Shown here in pieces: positions 21,763 to 34,113 of a stretch of DNA of 64,000 bases. The number at the start of each line of letters is the position of its first letter. Position 1 is the first letter of the stretch. The notes below the pieces were generated by a model. It did no database searches and was not told where the DNA came from. It worked only from the letters and a program-made list of their open reading frames with translations. A program made the translations under genes and the position numbers. Source of the DNA: Linanthus parryae (lineage: Eukaryota; Streptophyta; Magnoliopsida; Ericales; Polemoniaceae); assembly GCA_023055425.1 (NCBI GenBank), contig JALGPY010000003.1:49833891-49897890 (forward strand). The letters are read 5' to 3'.

Positions 21763-24700
21763 GGCTCCAAAGAAGTCAAACAAGGAGACCGTTGAAGTGC
21801 CGGAGCTTCCCAAGGAACTTTGGTACAAGGCCCCCTATCTGGGTGGTGATGATTTTTACGTAGCCACTATTAAGGCAACTACTCTCCGAGCATATCCGGT
21901 AATGACGCTCTACAACTTGTGCCTGAGCCCGCAAGTTCTGAGTGGGATGTGGCCAACACTCAAGATGTACAGAAGCTCGACATCGAAGCTGGTTTGTATG
22001 GCTTTACTGATATTCTCCCCCAATCCTTTATGGAGGGGCTTGATTGGATGGGAGAATGGACAGAATACATTCTTACTAATTACGCAAGGGAGCTGAAACA
22101 TGCCAACATCTTTCATGCTGTTCGCGCCACAAAGGGGCTCCATATCAGAGTTGATAATGTCACGCTACAGACACTATTTTCTAGGTATTCCAAAAAGACG
22201 CACACCTTTCATTTTTCTTATTTTGAAGCCGCTCCCACTTTGGAAGATACGGAAGTTTTGTTGCATCTTCCGAGTATGGGGGTCATTCATCCCCCGGCCC
22301 CCTTAACTGATCTGCAAGAGCTTCGATTATTAGAGGATATGAAAGTCTTCATAGCAGACTTGAAGAAAGCTACTTCGCGATGGAAAATAGGTGCGACCGA
22401 ACCTAGTAAGGATTTTTCATATGTTCCCTCTAGTCCGAAGAACATTTGGTCAAAGTGGGTGATGTATTTCTTCAAAGATTAGGTCAAACACACGTGGTTC
22501 GCGAGTGGCGTGACAAGGATTCTGAAGCTGTTATCAGTGTTAACGGCAAAGGTCTTAATTTCACCCTCTGTGGATTTCTCTGTGTGTGGTTATCGCGCTA
22601 CCTGATTGATGGGTCTCCTCATGACGAAGTTTTTACCCATGTGTTCGCACTTGCCGTGAGACTGTCACTTGGACAGAAAGTAGCTTTAGGGCCTCTTGTG
22701 TTGGGCTCCCTGTACTATAGCTTAGATTTACCTATGGAGCACGTCGAGCAGTCGCAGGGAAGAGTTGATGTCACCACCTTTGTCAACACTGCATTTTTAT
22801 CCATGTAAGTTTTTGAAACATGGCCTGCATACGCTCCAAACCCTGTCAACGTTGGCTTATGGAATGCGCCCAATGCCACACGAATTTTCATGTCCCCTCG
22901 ATCATGGGGTTGGTACAAAACAAAATCTCCCCAACACGCCTTTTCCCTCATATGAGACGACGTTCGTTATTTCCATCCTCGTCCTTACGTTACTCGAATG
23001 GAGGACGAAAACATAGATTTCTGGGAAGATTTCTATCCCGAGGAAGACCATGAAATCACTGCTGATCACATTACCAAAAGAGATTGGGTCTACAGCAAGT
23101 TCTTTAACTGGGTGCGAAGGGGATATCTACCCGCTTTACCTGGATACGCGCCTGGCCCCGAGACCTCCACTTATGAGCAGCTGACTATGTTCCATGATCC
23201 CGTTCGCGTGAGCCCCCAGTTTGGGTATGATGTTGTCGCCCCTCCGTTGTGGCCTTATTATATTGTCAAAAAGTGTATGACAATGCCATATATGACCGGG
23301 CTACTTCCCTTCTCCTCGCTGAGCTCCCTCTGATTCAACCGTCGCGTAACAGGAGAGGTAAAAATAGTCCTGGCTGGGTTAATTTTTGGAACTTTCAAAC
23401 CCATCGTCTTATCAATTTTCAGAACAGTACCGGTCATGCTCTTCTCCAAACTAGCAAGGCGCCCGCACTATCGAAAAAGGAGTACCCCTTTAAAACAACC
23501 CGTAGTCGTGATGATTCGTGTTACGACTTTTACTCTTTGTTGGCTAAAGATCGGCATTTGTGTGCTCAATTCGTTCTCGACGAAAAGATTGAAGTTATTA
23601 AACAAAAATCTTTTACAGCCAAAGTTAGATATGCTGACTCGTTCATCTAGGTATGCTCGCGCCTCCTTCCCTTGTCTTTATGTTTTCATGTGCTACACCA
23701 AATTTTGCCTTTCTTTGTATCAGTGTTGTTTGAGGTGTTTCACCTTTAGAGATCGTAGCGCGAGTTTTATCGACCGCTTGCGCGAGGAGAAGGCAATCTT
23801 AAAGAAGTTCTCCGTACCTGACAGTCGTATCGACCCAGCCAGGCCCATGACTCCTGAAGTCCAGCATCTGGTTTCCGATGCTTTAGAAGACTTTCTGGCT
23901 TCAATTGGTGAAAGCTCGACGAGAAAGAGAACTAGTGGCGAACCCGAGGCTAGCGACATAGTTCTCAGCAATCGAAGGGTTCTCGAACTGAAGTCACCAT
24001 GCAGTCTGCCGCCAATCCGTTTTCTTCTGCCGCAGGGAATAACTCTGATGAGGAGGATACGGAAGAAGTTCCCCTCGTTTATGATGCAGGTTCTACAGGA
24101 CAAACTGTAACGGAAAGAACTCCCACGGTTGAAGGTTTTCCTTATGGGGAGAATGTCAAGTCCCAAAGGAAAGAACACATATGCTTATTGGGTAAAATGC
24201 TGGAGAGCTTGAGCCCCAGCAATACATATTTCCTCGGATGAAGAGGATGCTGGGCGGGAAGCAAATGCGACAGCCATGGAGTATATGCTTCTTGGGTAAA
24301 ATGCTAGAGAGCTTGAGCTCCGTAATCATAATATTGGGTTGGGTGAGCGTGTCGTCCCTGCTATTTTGGCCGGGCGCAACCTATATTTTAGTCAAAATAA
24401 CAGGAGAACTGAATCAGCCAGGCGCATAACTAAGTCAGCAAGGCGCGACGCACCTCCCGCGCTGATCACTTTGAGAAGTGCTGCCTCCGCGGGAGGTTTA
24501 GAGTTGGACTTGGATGCCCTTTTCTCCGAGAACCTGTTGGAAGTATGGGGTTCGCAGGCTGCAAATCCTGCTGTAATTGAGAGCAGTTTTGTAATTCCTG
24601 AATCGTATTTCGTGCGAGAGTCTCATGCAGATCAAAGGCCGGCCAAAGCGGTTAGTTCTAATTTGCAGACAATGGTACCCGCCACCCCTCTTCGGCAGAT

Positions 24701-25270
24701 CGTCGAAGGAACAAGTAAGACCATTTTACTTTTGTCCGTGTTCCTCGGTTACTGAACTCATGTTTTTGCTGAGTATTCTATTTCTGCTTCTGCACGTGCA
24801 TGTATCGACCAGGCTTGCCTTGAATGGCTGATGAGAGTGCGCTTGTCTTTCCCAACTTCATTCGCTGGGGTGCCTCGAAAGACAGAGGGGAACTATTAAG
24901 AAAGATGGTTTCTCTCTTGGAGAGAATTCACGTAACTACGCCTCTGAGTACCACGATTGACAGCGCCAATGCCCTCCTTGCTAACGCATAGGAGCTTCAG
25001 CAGATCGCGGCACGGCATTTGGATTTGGGCTTCCTTGTGCGGAGGTTGATAAGAATCTGTAATTCTGCGCAACTCAGATCCGAGTATGCCGCCTATAGGG
25101 AGGAAACAACCGCTCTTTACACGCGCAAGGCGTAGTTGGAGCGGATGACCAGATAATTTGAAGCAGCCACTAAACGCCATGCAGATGACAAGGCTTGCTT
25201 GGAGAAGCTGACTGCCAATAGAATTAGGTTGTCAGCAGGAGATTCCCTCTTGAAGGATCTTTTTGAGAAT
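21763..25270 (+). pseudogene. Plant mobile domain (aminotransferase-like) protein, antisense extra gene of Tat-2, broken
   Basis: Starts MAPKKSNKETVEV at 21763. It is readable in pieces: 21763-21905, 21905-22482, 22482-22805, 22810-23330, then a less conserved tail to about 25270. Plant mobile domain features are TFHFSYFEAAPTLEDTEVLLHLP, then CVWLSRYLIDG, FALAVRLSLGQKVALGPLVLGSLYY and FETWPAYAP in neighbouring frames. Frameshifts near 21905 and 22482 and stops near 22808 and 22950 break it. Intron-like junctions are visible near 23650-23731 (GTATGC...TATCAG) and 24716-24810 (GTAAGA...CGACCAG). Plant mobile domains occur both in host genes such as MAIL1 and as antisense extra frames in Tat elements such as Grande and RIRE2, which is what the position here shows. 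The function in the element is unknown. Confidence 0.75.
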
Positions 25271-25464
25271 TGAGATTTTCTAGAATTACCCCTTCGAACT
25301 CTTAATTGTAGAATTTTGTGCCCCTCGTGACCGCGATCCCTGGATCGTCTACTTATATTTTGCGAGCACTGTTCTTGCACATTATTGAAATGATCTTTTC
25401 GTGCTTTTGATTGGTTCATGTTTTTACTAACATGAACATGGGGTTTTATGTGCGTGCTCCTTTG

Positions 25465-25900
25465 AATAGTATCGCCGTCAGGCCTAGGCCTTTGTGAGCT
25501 AAGACCATCTAGGCAGGTAGACTCGCGTGTGTCTGCGCATGGTTGCCGTCATATGAGACAGGCCTATACGTGCGTCTCGTTTCTACCTAGACGGGTAGGC
25601 TTACACTCGAATAATGATTTTTGCTGCTATCGTAGCATAGATAGGCTTTGGTCATGCTTGGCTGCTATCTAAATCAATAGGCTTTGTGGTACTGCTACCA
25701 TATGAGATAGGCTTACGCTCGTGTTTGGATGCTATCTAGACAGATAGGCTTTGAGTTTGTAATCCTGCTACCATTTGAGGTAGGCTTACATTTTACGTTT
25801 GGGCTGCCCTCTGGACAGATAAGATTTTGATTTTGCAGTACTGCTATCATATGAGATAGGCTTACATTTGAGTGATAAAATAAGATTCGTAGCTGATAAA
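25465..25900. repeat. Degenerate tandem repeats in Tat-2 3' region
   Basis: About five diverged units of roughly 75-100 bases, each carrying CATATGAGATAGGCTTAC and CTATCTAGACAGATAGGCTT variants. They lie between the end of integrase and the antisense gene. Variable tandem repeats in this part of Tat/Ogre elements are known, and some have become satellites. Confidence 0.7.
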
Positions 25901-26015
25901 AGAGCTCTCATATGGGAGAGTTATCATCATTATATGGATCCTTATATGGGAGGGTTTGCAAAATACATCCATTGTATATCCAGTGTAGTTATTTAAGGAA
26001 AGAAAAGAGAGAAAG

Positions 26016-27915
26016 CTAGGGATAGTACTTTTTCAGCCATCGCATATTGATTGGGGTTGGAGTAGTGGCAGTCCCGTGGCAGCGTAGAATTTTGCAGTAG
26101 CCGCTGTCAAATACCTCCTTGATTTCGAAAGGGCCTTCCCAGTTGGCGACGAACTTGGGATGAGCTGCTTCCCGCATGCAATGGTCAGAGGCTCGTAAGA
26201 CCAGGTCTCCTACCGCAAAGTCTCTATGCTGAACGACCTTATTGTAAGCCCGGGAGACCCTTTCTTTGTACTTGGTGTTTGTTCTCCTGGCTTGTTCACG
26301 CCGTTCTTCGAGCAAGATTAGGTCATGATCGCGCTCATTTTCATACAAGGCATTGAAAGATAGCCTTGCAGAGTTTATATTTACTTCTGCGGGGACCACT
26401 GCTTAAGCTCCATAGCAGAGCAAAAACGGGGATGTCCCAGTAGGAGTCCTTGGTGATGTTCGATACGCCCAACGCGCTGTTCCCAAGGAGTCTGCTCACT
26501 TTTTATGATCATCCGCGACCATCTTACTCAGTATACGAAGTTATGTCTTGTTTATGGCTTCAGCTTGTCCGTTCCCCTTTGGATAATAGGGCGTCGAGCA
26601 TACCTGCCTCACACTGTACTCCATTAACTTTGCAGCCACTTGTCAATTCACAAAAGGAGTTCCATTATCAGATAGAATAGTGTTGGGATCCCCAAACGAT
26701 AAATGATATTTTCCTATATGAATTTAACCACGGCTGCCGCGTTTGCTATTTTGAGCGGGACTGCTTCAACCCATTTGGTGAATTGCTCCGTTCCTGTAAG
26801 GATGAATTGATTCCCATTTAAGGAAGGACGAATTGGCCCAATGAAATCTAAACACCAAGTGTGGAATGGCCATGGAGTTCCCAACGCGTGCAAGCCTACT
26901 GCGGCGCATGGACCTGGTTACCATAGAATTGGCACTGATGGCATCTTTTGACCTTTGCGCGACAATCATCTTCCATGGTCGGCCAAAAGTAGCCGACGGT
27001 CAGGAGCTGTCTACACAAATTCGCGCCTCCTTGGTGCTCTACTTGGTGGGACATTTCCATGACCTCCTTGATTTCCTGTCCATTCAAGAACCTGCGTAAG
27101 TTCTCATTGTGCCCCTTCCGCCAAAGCAAGTTTTCTTGCAATATGTACTGAGCATCTTTTCTCCTGAGCTTGTCAGCTTCCTTTCTGTCACTTGGTAATA
27201 TTCCCTCTTGTAAGTAATCGATTATGGGTTTCCGCCAATCCTCTTCTTCAATTGTAGCAATCTCTAGGGAGTCTTTTAGCAGTGCGCACTTTTCACAATT
27301 GCTTTGTATGATAGCGGCAAAGTATGCCATCTGCGGCCAGTGGATCCAATATCTCTGCACCTTTCTATAGATGGAGATTTCATTTTCCTCGCACAAATGT
27401 CGATGGATCTTCTCCAGGATTGCTCGTCCTTCCTCTTTCGTCACAGACCACATCAGGATTCCCCCGGGACCTTTGTGGTATAACAGACCGTCGTGTATAC
27501 AATACCCCTTTGTGGAGACCCAACTTTCTTTGCTCGTGCCTTCGGCCATCGCGTTCACTATGGGCTTTCTCCAATCCGCCTCTTCTGTAGGTTCCTCTTC
27601 TCATAAGTCTTTTACCAAGGACAGAGTGGTTTTTACCTCAACCGAGATCTTTGCCGGGCATTTTTCAGAGCTGATTTTTGACCCCAAAGTAGCTAGTGCG
27701 TCCGCGTGTCGATTATCAAACCGTGGAGTGTGTTCGTATTTAACAGACTCAAACTTCTGGACCAGCTTCTGCACTATTGACCTGTACTTCAGCAAGTTTA
27801 TCTCTTTTAACGCGTATTCCCCTGAGGTTTGTTTGACTACGAGCTTGGAATCCCCCATTATGATGAGGTTTTGAACCTCCAAGGCTTTGGTTGCAAGTAA
27901 TCCTGCGATTACGGC
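26016..27915 (-). pseudogene. pol: Tat-2 pol 3' half: aRNase H end, doubled zinc module, integrase (broken)
   Basis: Open pieces 27601-27915 (archaeal-type RNase H end: GDSKLVVKQTSGEY, DNRHADALATLGS), 26896-27558 (both integrase zinc modules) and 26016-26399 (integrase tail), with stops and shifts across the catalytic core (26400-26900). The first zinc module has HRHLCEENE...CEKC, with the second His lost; the second has HQVEHQGG...CHQC. The layout matches Tat-1 module by module. Confidence 0.87.
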
Positions 27916-29321
27916 TGTAGGGTTTTGATTCATGGGTGTTCAACGGAAACAATAATTAACCATGCAAAACCCTCCAAGGATCACAAGTCAAGAGTCATAA
28001 CGATGGTAAAGGAAGAAATCAATTAACACACCTTAGGGTTCTCCTTTGATGACTTCAAACGCGAATTGTGTCACGTTCTCTATAGTTGATCCACGCCTAG
28101 AGTTGATTTCTAGATTTTCCAATCCTTGGTGCTAGCCCGGAAAGAAGAAGAAGAATCACGCAAAACGAGACCAAAACAAGGAGGTTTCGGCCTCCTTGTG
28201 GGCCGACGGGAAGGGGGGCGGCGAGCTCCTTGGCTTGCTTGCTCTCTCTCCTTTTGTTCTCTCCCACTCAAGTTATGATCAATTGAATCGTAAGTGTGGG
28301 AAGGAAGGAGGGAGTGTCCTTTATATAGTCCAACAAATGCTTGTCAACTACCTAAAGGACTTATTCTAGTCCTACTAGAATTCAATTTAGTCCCTTCCTT
28401 GCAAATTAGTCCCTACTAAGTTTGCAAGGTTTTGCAAAGTGATCCTTCTAATTAATTAATCCTATTAATTAATTCCCAAATCTAGTTCAAATCTATATAG
28501 TGTGTGACCCCATAGGTTCTATCTAGTTGGTAGCAACAATTTGCTAATATGGAGCGATTTCTAGAAAAACATCCAATCTAGCCAACTAATAGAATAGTCA
28601 TCTTGACAACCTTTGTACAAGTAATTGTCTCATCCCTTTGTCTCTATATCCGGATTGGAAACGATACATACAAGTCACACTCGTATATCCAATCCACAGT
28701 TTCTCGATCCATTGGAATAGCCTTATTCGAGCAAATAACATCAATATCCTATATTGATTTATTTGAGTCTGGCCAGACATTCTATAAGCACTACCCCTCG
28801 AGTGGCCTAGGATATTTGCTCCCGTTGTGTGGGAGGGACAAACTCTATCTACGTCCACTACGATCTCTAAGCTTGCTTCTTATTGTATCCGGTACACGCC
28901 TTTATAACTACCCAGTTACGGTGTAGCGTTTAACGCTACCAAAATCACAATAATCCACAACTAGAATATCTAGCGACTTCAAGTCTAAGGATGACAATAC
29001 CATTGCACCGCGAGAAGCGCGTGTGACTCAACATAACGTGTATGTAGCCTTCTCGGAGATGGGTCAATCCAGTGCACCATTACCCTTAATGCACACCTAT
29101 GTGTTGGATCATGATATCACCATATCAATCCGACCCCATACTAGTCTATAGATGATTGTCCCATTAATCATTATACTAGACTAGGGATATTTAAGATAAA
29201 AAACGCAATTGTAAATCTAAGGACTTCATTATATTAAATATCCAATAAATAATAAATGAATTTTCTGGCCATATACAAATTCATACCAAACTAGATTGCC
29301 TCTAGGGCATCTATTCCAACA
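27916..29321 (-). mobile_element. Copia-type solo LTR inside Tat-2 pol
   Basis: 1406 bases, TGTTGGAATAGATG...CCCTACA on the minus strand. Flanks are ACGGC (27911-27915) and ACGGA (29322-29326), a 5-bp target duplication with one mismatch. It interrupts the second RNase H between its NNEAEYE-type motif and the VIAGL stretch. No internal domain, primer site or second LTR is present, so it is a solo LTR left by recombination. The TGTTGGAATAGATGCCCT start is typical of plant Ty1/copia LTRs. Confidence 0.85.
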
Positions 29322-29329
29322 ACGGACTC

Positions 29330-31060
29330 ATACTCAGCTTCATTATTGGTGAGCGCGAAGTCTAGATTAGTCGACATCTAAGTAACCTCTTGATCAGGCT
29401 TGATCAATACCACTCCGATTCCACCTCCGGACCTTTATGATGACCCATCAATGTGCAGCCTCCAATATAGATTGTCGATCCTGTATATCTATGGTCCTTC
29501 AAACTCTTCTTCCGCTAAAGGTTCGCAATTTTCATCCGGGAATTGGGCCAACAAGTCCGCCAGTTCCTGTTATTTAATGGTCTTTGGTCGCGCGCAAACT
29601 ATATCGTACTGAGAAATAGTCATGTACCACTTTGCCAGTCTCCCATAAGGGGGCGAGTGTCCCAATAGATAATGAATGTGATCGTTCTTTGTAATGATGA
29701 CCACCTTATGGGAAGCAAAATAATGCCTTAACTTTTCAATGGTGAAAAATAAAGCGAGCAAGTGACGTTCTATATCCGTGTACTTGGATTCTGCGGCCTG
29801 GATCATGCAAGAGATGTAGTATATTGGCCTTTCTTGTCCCTCAAATTCATGAGCCAATAACGCCCCAATGGATTTCTTTGTCGAGGTTAAATACAATAGC
29901 AGAGGCGACCCTAGTTGAGGTGCGATCATGACCCTTGGAGATGTTAACAAACTTTTTAATTTATCAAACGATGCTTGATGCTCCTCTGTCCATACAAACG
30001 TCGCATTTTTCTTGAGTAGGCTGCCAAAGAAAAAGGTCAGCTCTGCGATGGCTGGTATGAATCTTCGTAGGTAGGACAATTTTCCCAGAAACGTCTTCAA
30101 AGTGCTCTGAGATTCTGGCGTGGATAGGCTAGTGATTGCTGATATTTTTGCTGGATCAGGCTCGATTCTGTGCCGATGAATCACACAGCCCATGAATTTC
30201 CCCGAGGTTACCCCGAACGCTCATTTCATGGGATTCATCTTTAGCTGGTAGGCTCGACATCTCTCAAAGACTTTTCTTAGATCTTTCCTATGACCACTCT
30301 TCTGCCTGGATTTGACCACCAAATCATCCACATAAAATTCGACCTCCTGATGCATCATGTCATGGAACAATGCCATCATTGCACGCTGGTAGGTAGCGCC
30401 CGTGTTTTTTAGGCCTAATGGCATGACCGTGTAGTTGAAGACTCCAATTGGCGTGATGAATGTCGTTTTCTTCGCGTCTTCTGGGTCCATCTTGATCTGA
30501 TTATAGCCAATAAATCCGTCTATAAAACTGAACATTTCGTGTCATGCGGTAGAGTCGATTAAGAGATGTTAGGCAGCGGGAAGTCATCTTTTGGGCAGAA
30601 TTTGTTTAGGTCCCTGAAATAAACACAAACGCGGAGACTGCCATTTTTCTTCAACACAGGTACTGTATTGGCGAGCCAAGTTGGATGATGATTGGGCTCG
30701 ATGAACTTGGCACTACGCAACTTCACTATCTCTTCTTTTATTTTGACATTGATTTCCTGACGGAAATTCCTTGCACTTTGTTTCACAGGATTTGAGCCTG
30801 GAACAACATCCAGTCTATGCATTGTAATGGCCTGGTCTAAAACGGGCATTTCGTCTTAGTCCCATGCGAAGACATCCTTGTATTCCCTTAGCATATCGAG
30901 CAATTCCTGTTCCTCTTTTTCGCTGAGGTCCGCACTTAAGAAGTTCGGCCTCTTCTTCTCCTCCATTGGGAACATGAATACTTCTTTTAAGCTCTTGCTT
31001 TTGTGGCCTTGGGCGGTCTTCCATGCATTCAGGAGCCTCCCTGATTTCTTCTGACAACGA
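29330..31060 (-). pseudogene. pol: Tat-2 reverse transcriptase and first RNase H (broken)
   Basis: Open pieces 30559-30849, 30221-30535 (FYVDDLVVKS catalytic motif) and 29570-30193 (RT thumb and RNase H, ALLAHEFEGQERPIYYIS, KWYMTISQYDI). The start region (30815-31074) is split over two frames (MEDRPRPQKQELK matches Tat-1). A stop at about 30220, just after the MNPMK motif, and a small deletion near 30560 break the frame. Confidence 0.88.
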
Positions 31061-31089
31061 GTTCTTAATCTCACCCGGAGCCTCTACTA

Positions 31090-33476
31090 GCTCACAAATT
31101 TGCCCAAGGGAACTCTTGATGGGGTTGGTCGAAGGTGACTCCGTGCACCTTGGAATGTGATAACACTTCTTCCCGTTACAGTAAAGGCTGCCCCCGATTT
31201 ATCCTCGCCGTTGTTCTCTACAACCCTGGCGAGGCATGAACACTCTTTTTGCGGTAAGTTACTTTGGGAACTTCTTCTCACATGGGCCGCTTCTCTTTCG
31301 GTTCCTCTTGCGTTATCATCACCCCATCTAGGGATTGATCCTGGATGTATCCTCATTTGGGTGATGGGGTTGGTTAGAGCGGGACTGTGATAGCTTCATC
31401 TGCCCTTTTAATGAACCCCACTGCCTCAGGCTGGTGGGCTTCTTTCAAGTTGAAAGGGTTCGTAGAAGCAGGTATTGGGACCACTCTGTCTTTCCAAATG
31501 GCTTTCATCATCTGATGTGCAGTAGAAGGTACAACATCGAAACGATGTATCCAAGCTCTTCCGATGATCATGTGGTAGGTGGTATTGGCGTTGACGACAT
31601 GAAATTTGGCAGTACACCTGATCTGACCAATCTGGATCCCTAATCGAATCCAGCCAACCGTTATTTTGGAGTCGCCTTCGAAGCCCGTCAACGATGACGA
31701 CTTCTTAACAACTTTGCTTTGAGAGATCCCTGCTAGCTGCAAGGTCTTAAGTGAAATTACATTCATTGCGGCTCCACCATCGACAAAGGTCCTTTTGAAC
31801 TCGACGTGATTGATAGCGGCCGTTAGGTACAATGGCCTCTGATGATTGGCGTCAGTCCTCTTGTCCGACTCGTCGAACGTCGGGACCAGACCGCTTGATC
31901 GCGCGACCCTAATGACTTTCCCATTAGAGATGACCAATTCCTCCCCATGATCTTCGTCCACTCTTAAGACCGCTTTTTTCATCTCAAGCCTGCAGCCGTT
32001 TGTGAAATTCACCTCATCGAAGAACTTAACGATTTTGGCGCAATTCTTCATCCGCTCGGCGCGTGAATATTCGTTGTCTATGTCGTAGCCCTCATCTTCG
32101 TGGATTTCCGCGATCACCGGGACTTTTGCATCTGAGACCTCCTCGATGTCCGCGATCGTAATCATGGCTATTTACTTCCCCTTAGGCTCCTGTGCATGAG
32201 ACGGCAAGGGGTTGTCACATATGTCTTTGGGCGACTTACCAACGACTAGCTGTCCCTCCTTGATTTGCCTATCCATCAACCACCTGAGCTTTTTGCACTA
32301 CCTTGTGGGGTGCATGACCTGTCCGTGGAATTCGCACCACCTGAAGACATATCTCTGGTGCCCTAAATCAACATTCCTGGTGCTCTACATCAACCTTGAA
32401 AAAGTGGGCATATTCAAGTTGATTGGCATACCTTTATACTCATCGCGCATGCCCTGAAGACATATTTCCACCAGTCGGCTTTCCAGGACGTCGTCGACAC
32501 ATTCCAAGGACTTGGCCCTGAATCTCTTGATAAAAACAACTCCTTCTTCGTCATGCCTATGGTACATGCGGGAGAGGTGAATGGTGGTGACCTTTTCTTC
32601 TACTAGGAAGAATTTGGTGTAGAATTTCTTCACCATGTCATCCCACGTCTTGACATATCCTACTTCTAGGGTCCTATACCACTTGTACGCGATAGCCCCC
32701 AGAGATTTAGGAAACTCACGCATCATCAACCTGGTGACAACTCCATGTGGGTCCATCATGTCAATGAATCGCATCACATGTTCGTGCGCATTCCCACTAA
32801 ATTCATCGAATTTCTCCCACTTGGGTGCTTTGTACCCAACGGGGTTAGGCATCAATTAAATGTCTCTCGGAATGGGAGGCGCGCTGTCAACCTTCGGGAT
32901 GACGGTATCTGCGAAGCTCTGGTTCGCGATGATGCTGTCTATCCGTTGTTTCAAAGCTGCGAAGCCCGGGATGTAAGGCATGCTTGGATCATAGGGAGGT
33001 GGAGGCGGGGGCACATGGCTCCCTAGGGATCCATTTGCATGGAAAGGCAATGCAGAGTACGGAGTAGGGTTTCCTGCCGTCATCAGGGATGAACTCAACG
33101 GAACCCCCGGTGTCTGAAGCACGGGGCCGCTGAAAGGAGAGGATTGGGCGACAGATGTATGCACTATGGATGTAGTTGCTGCCCTTGGTAGCGGCAGCTG
33201 GGCTGTCGATGGCGGGATTGAAACCCCTGGAACGGTGTTTTAGGCAAATATACCCAAGATCGTCATGATTTGGGCAATCTGGGCGGACTAAGCCTGCATA
33301 ATCTGGGCTTGACTCTAGATTGTGTCTTGGAGTGCCTCTAGGGAGGGTTCACTGCCGGTAATTGTCTGAGCACGGGCATTGGTATTGACGATGGTGTTAA
33401 GTGGTCCTTCTTCCCTCGAGGTCTCTTCGTTGGAAGGGGACCGGTCACCGTCGCGAATGATTCCATCGGAAGACAT
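31090..33476 (-). pseudogene. gag: Tat-2 gag-protease (broken)
   Basis: Starts MSSDGIIRDGDRSP at 33476. The gag domain is in 32385-32855 (RFIDMMDPHG, KWYRTLEVGYVKTWDDMV); the protease is in 31374-32165 (FVDGGAAMNVISLKTL). The zinc knuckle region (32170-32380) is out of frame. Where Tat-1 has UGA between protease and pol, the matching codon here is CCA. Confidence 0.87.
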
Positions 33477-33518
33477 TTGTGCAGCTTTCGAGGAATCGAA
33501 ACTCTGAAAGTGAGTGTT

Positions 33519-33537
33519 CACGTCGGGTTCATCAAAT
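33519..33537 (-). other. Tat-2 primer-binding site (candidate)
   Basis: Minus strand TGATGAACCCGACGTG, the same as Tat-1 except for the fourth base of the pairing segment (GGT to GAT). The tRNA is not identified. Confidence 0.55.
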
Positions 33538-34113
33538 TGTGCGCAAGGAAATCCTTCGGAGATATCCAAGTGTGCACCTCAAGTAGGGAATAAGAACACA
33601 TAGAGATGTAGAGTGTGTGTAGGGAGAGGGTAAGCAGTTGCAACTGAGAGAGGGAGACAACTTAATAGCTAGTGTAGAACCAGAGATCAACTAGTGTCGC
33701 AACGGAGGGATAACGATCCTATATATAGTGGGGAAGTGATCGTTGTGAGGGGGTTAATGCACCATAAATGGCGTCTTAATGGTATCCCTCGTAACGGCAC
33801 GTTTGACCGTGTATATAGGAACCGTTAGGCACCTGACCGTACATACCGGAGACCGTTATGAGGTCAAGCCGGGTTTATAGGACTTGGCCATTAAGTCTCT
33901 CAAAGCAGTTACAAAGGGTCGCGCACGAATTTGGCTGTCGCACGCGCGCGCCGGGCCTTACCCTAGCCTCCAAACCACTAAGTCCCTACAAGTCCCATGT
34001 TGGTACGCGAGGGCCCTGTCTCGCAGCCCCCACGTGGACAAGAATAGGTAGTTGTCCGGTGGGCATGGAGCACAGCTGGGTGTGCTGGATGGCTGCCACG
34101 TGGCTGTGATCCG
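33538..34113 (-). repeat. Tat-2 5' LTR
   Basis: 576 bp, matching 20564-21139. On the element strand, U3 has two G-boxes (CACGTG at 34097-34102 and 34031-34036), and a TATA run (33720-33727) lies about 180 bases before the LTR end. Confidence 0.88.
33720..33727 (-). promoter_or_regulatory. TATA box of Tat-2 5' LTR
   Basis: CTATATATAG on the minus strand, conserved in the left LTR (20746-20753), with a related run in Tat-1 (6587-6594). It should drive genomic RNA towards gag. Confidence 0.6.

Larger units (their letters stand above)
20564..34113 (-). mobile_element. Tat-2: Ty3/gypsy Tat-lineage element with antisense plant-mobile-domain gene, decayed
   Basis: Two LTRs of the same family and length (576 bp each, 20564-21139 and 33538-34113) in the same orientation bracket, on the minus strand, gag-protease, RT, two RNases H and integrase, then a tandem-repeat field and a gene on the opposite strand. 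Candidate polypurine tract: minus GTAAAAGGGGG next to the left LTR. No 5-bp target duplication is visible at the boundaries chosen (AATTT against TCTGT), so the ends are uncertain by a few bases or the flanks have rearranged. A 1.4-kb copia-type LTR is inserted at 27916-29321. Many stops and frameshifts make it non-autonomous. Confidence 0.88.

Noticed and set aside
28603..28926. Open frame in the solo copia LTR
   Set aside because: LTRs are non-coding and the frame has no recognisable motif.
20564..34113. Host plant-mobile-domain gene flanked by unrelated elements
   Set aside because: Two same-length LTRs of one family and pol in the right order place the gene inside one element; kept only as an alternative because no target duplication is visible.
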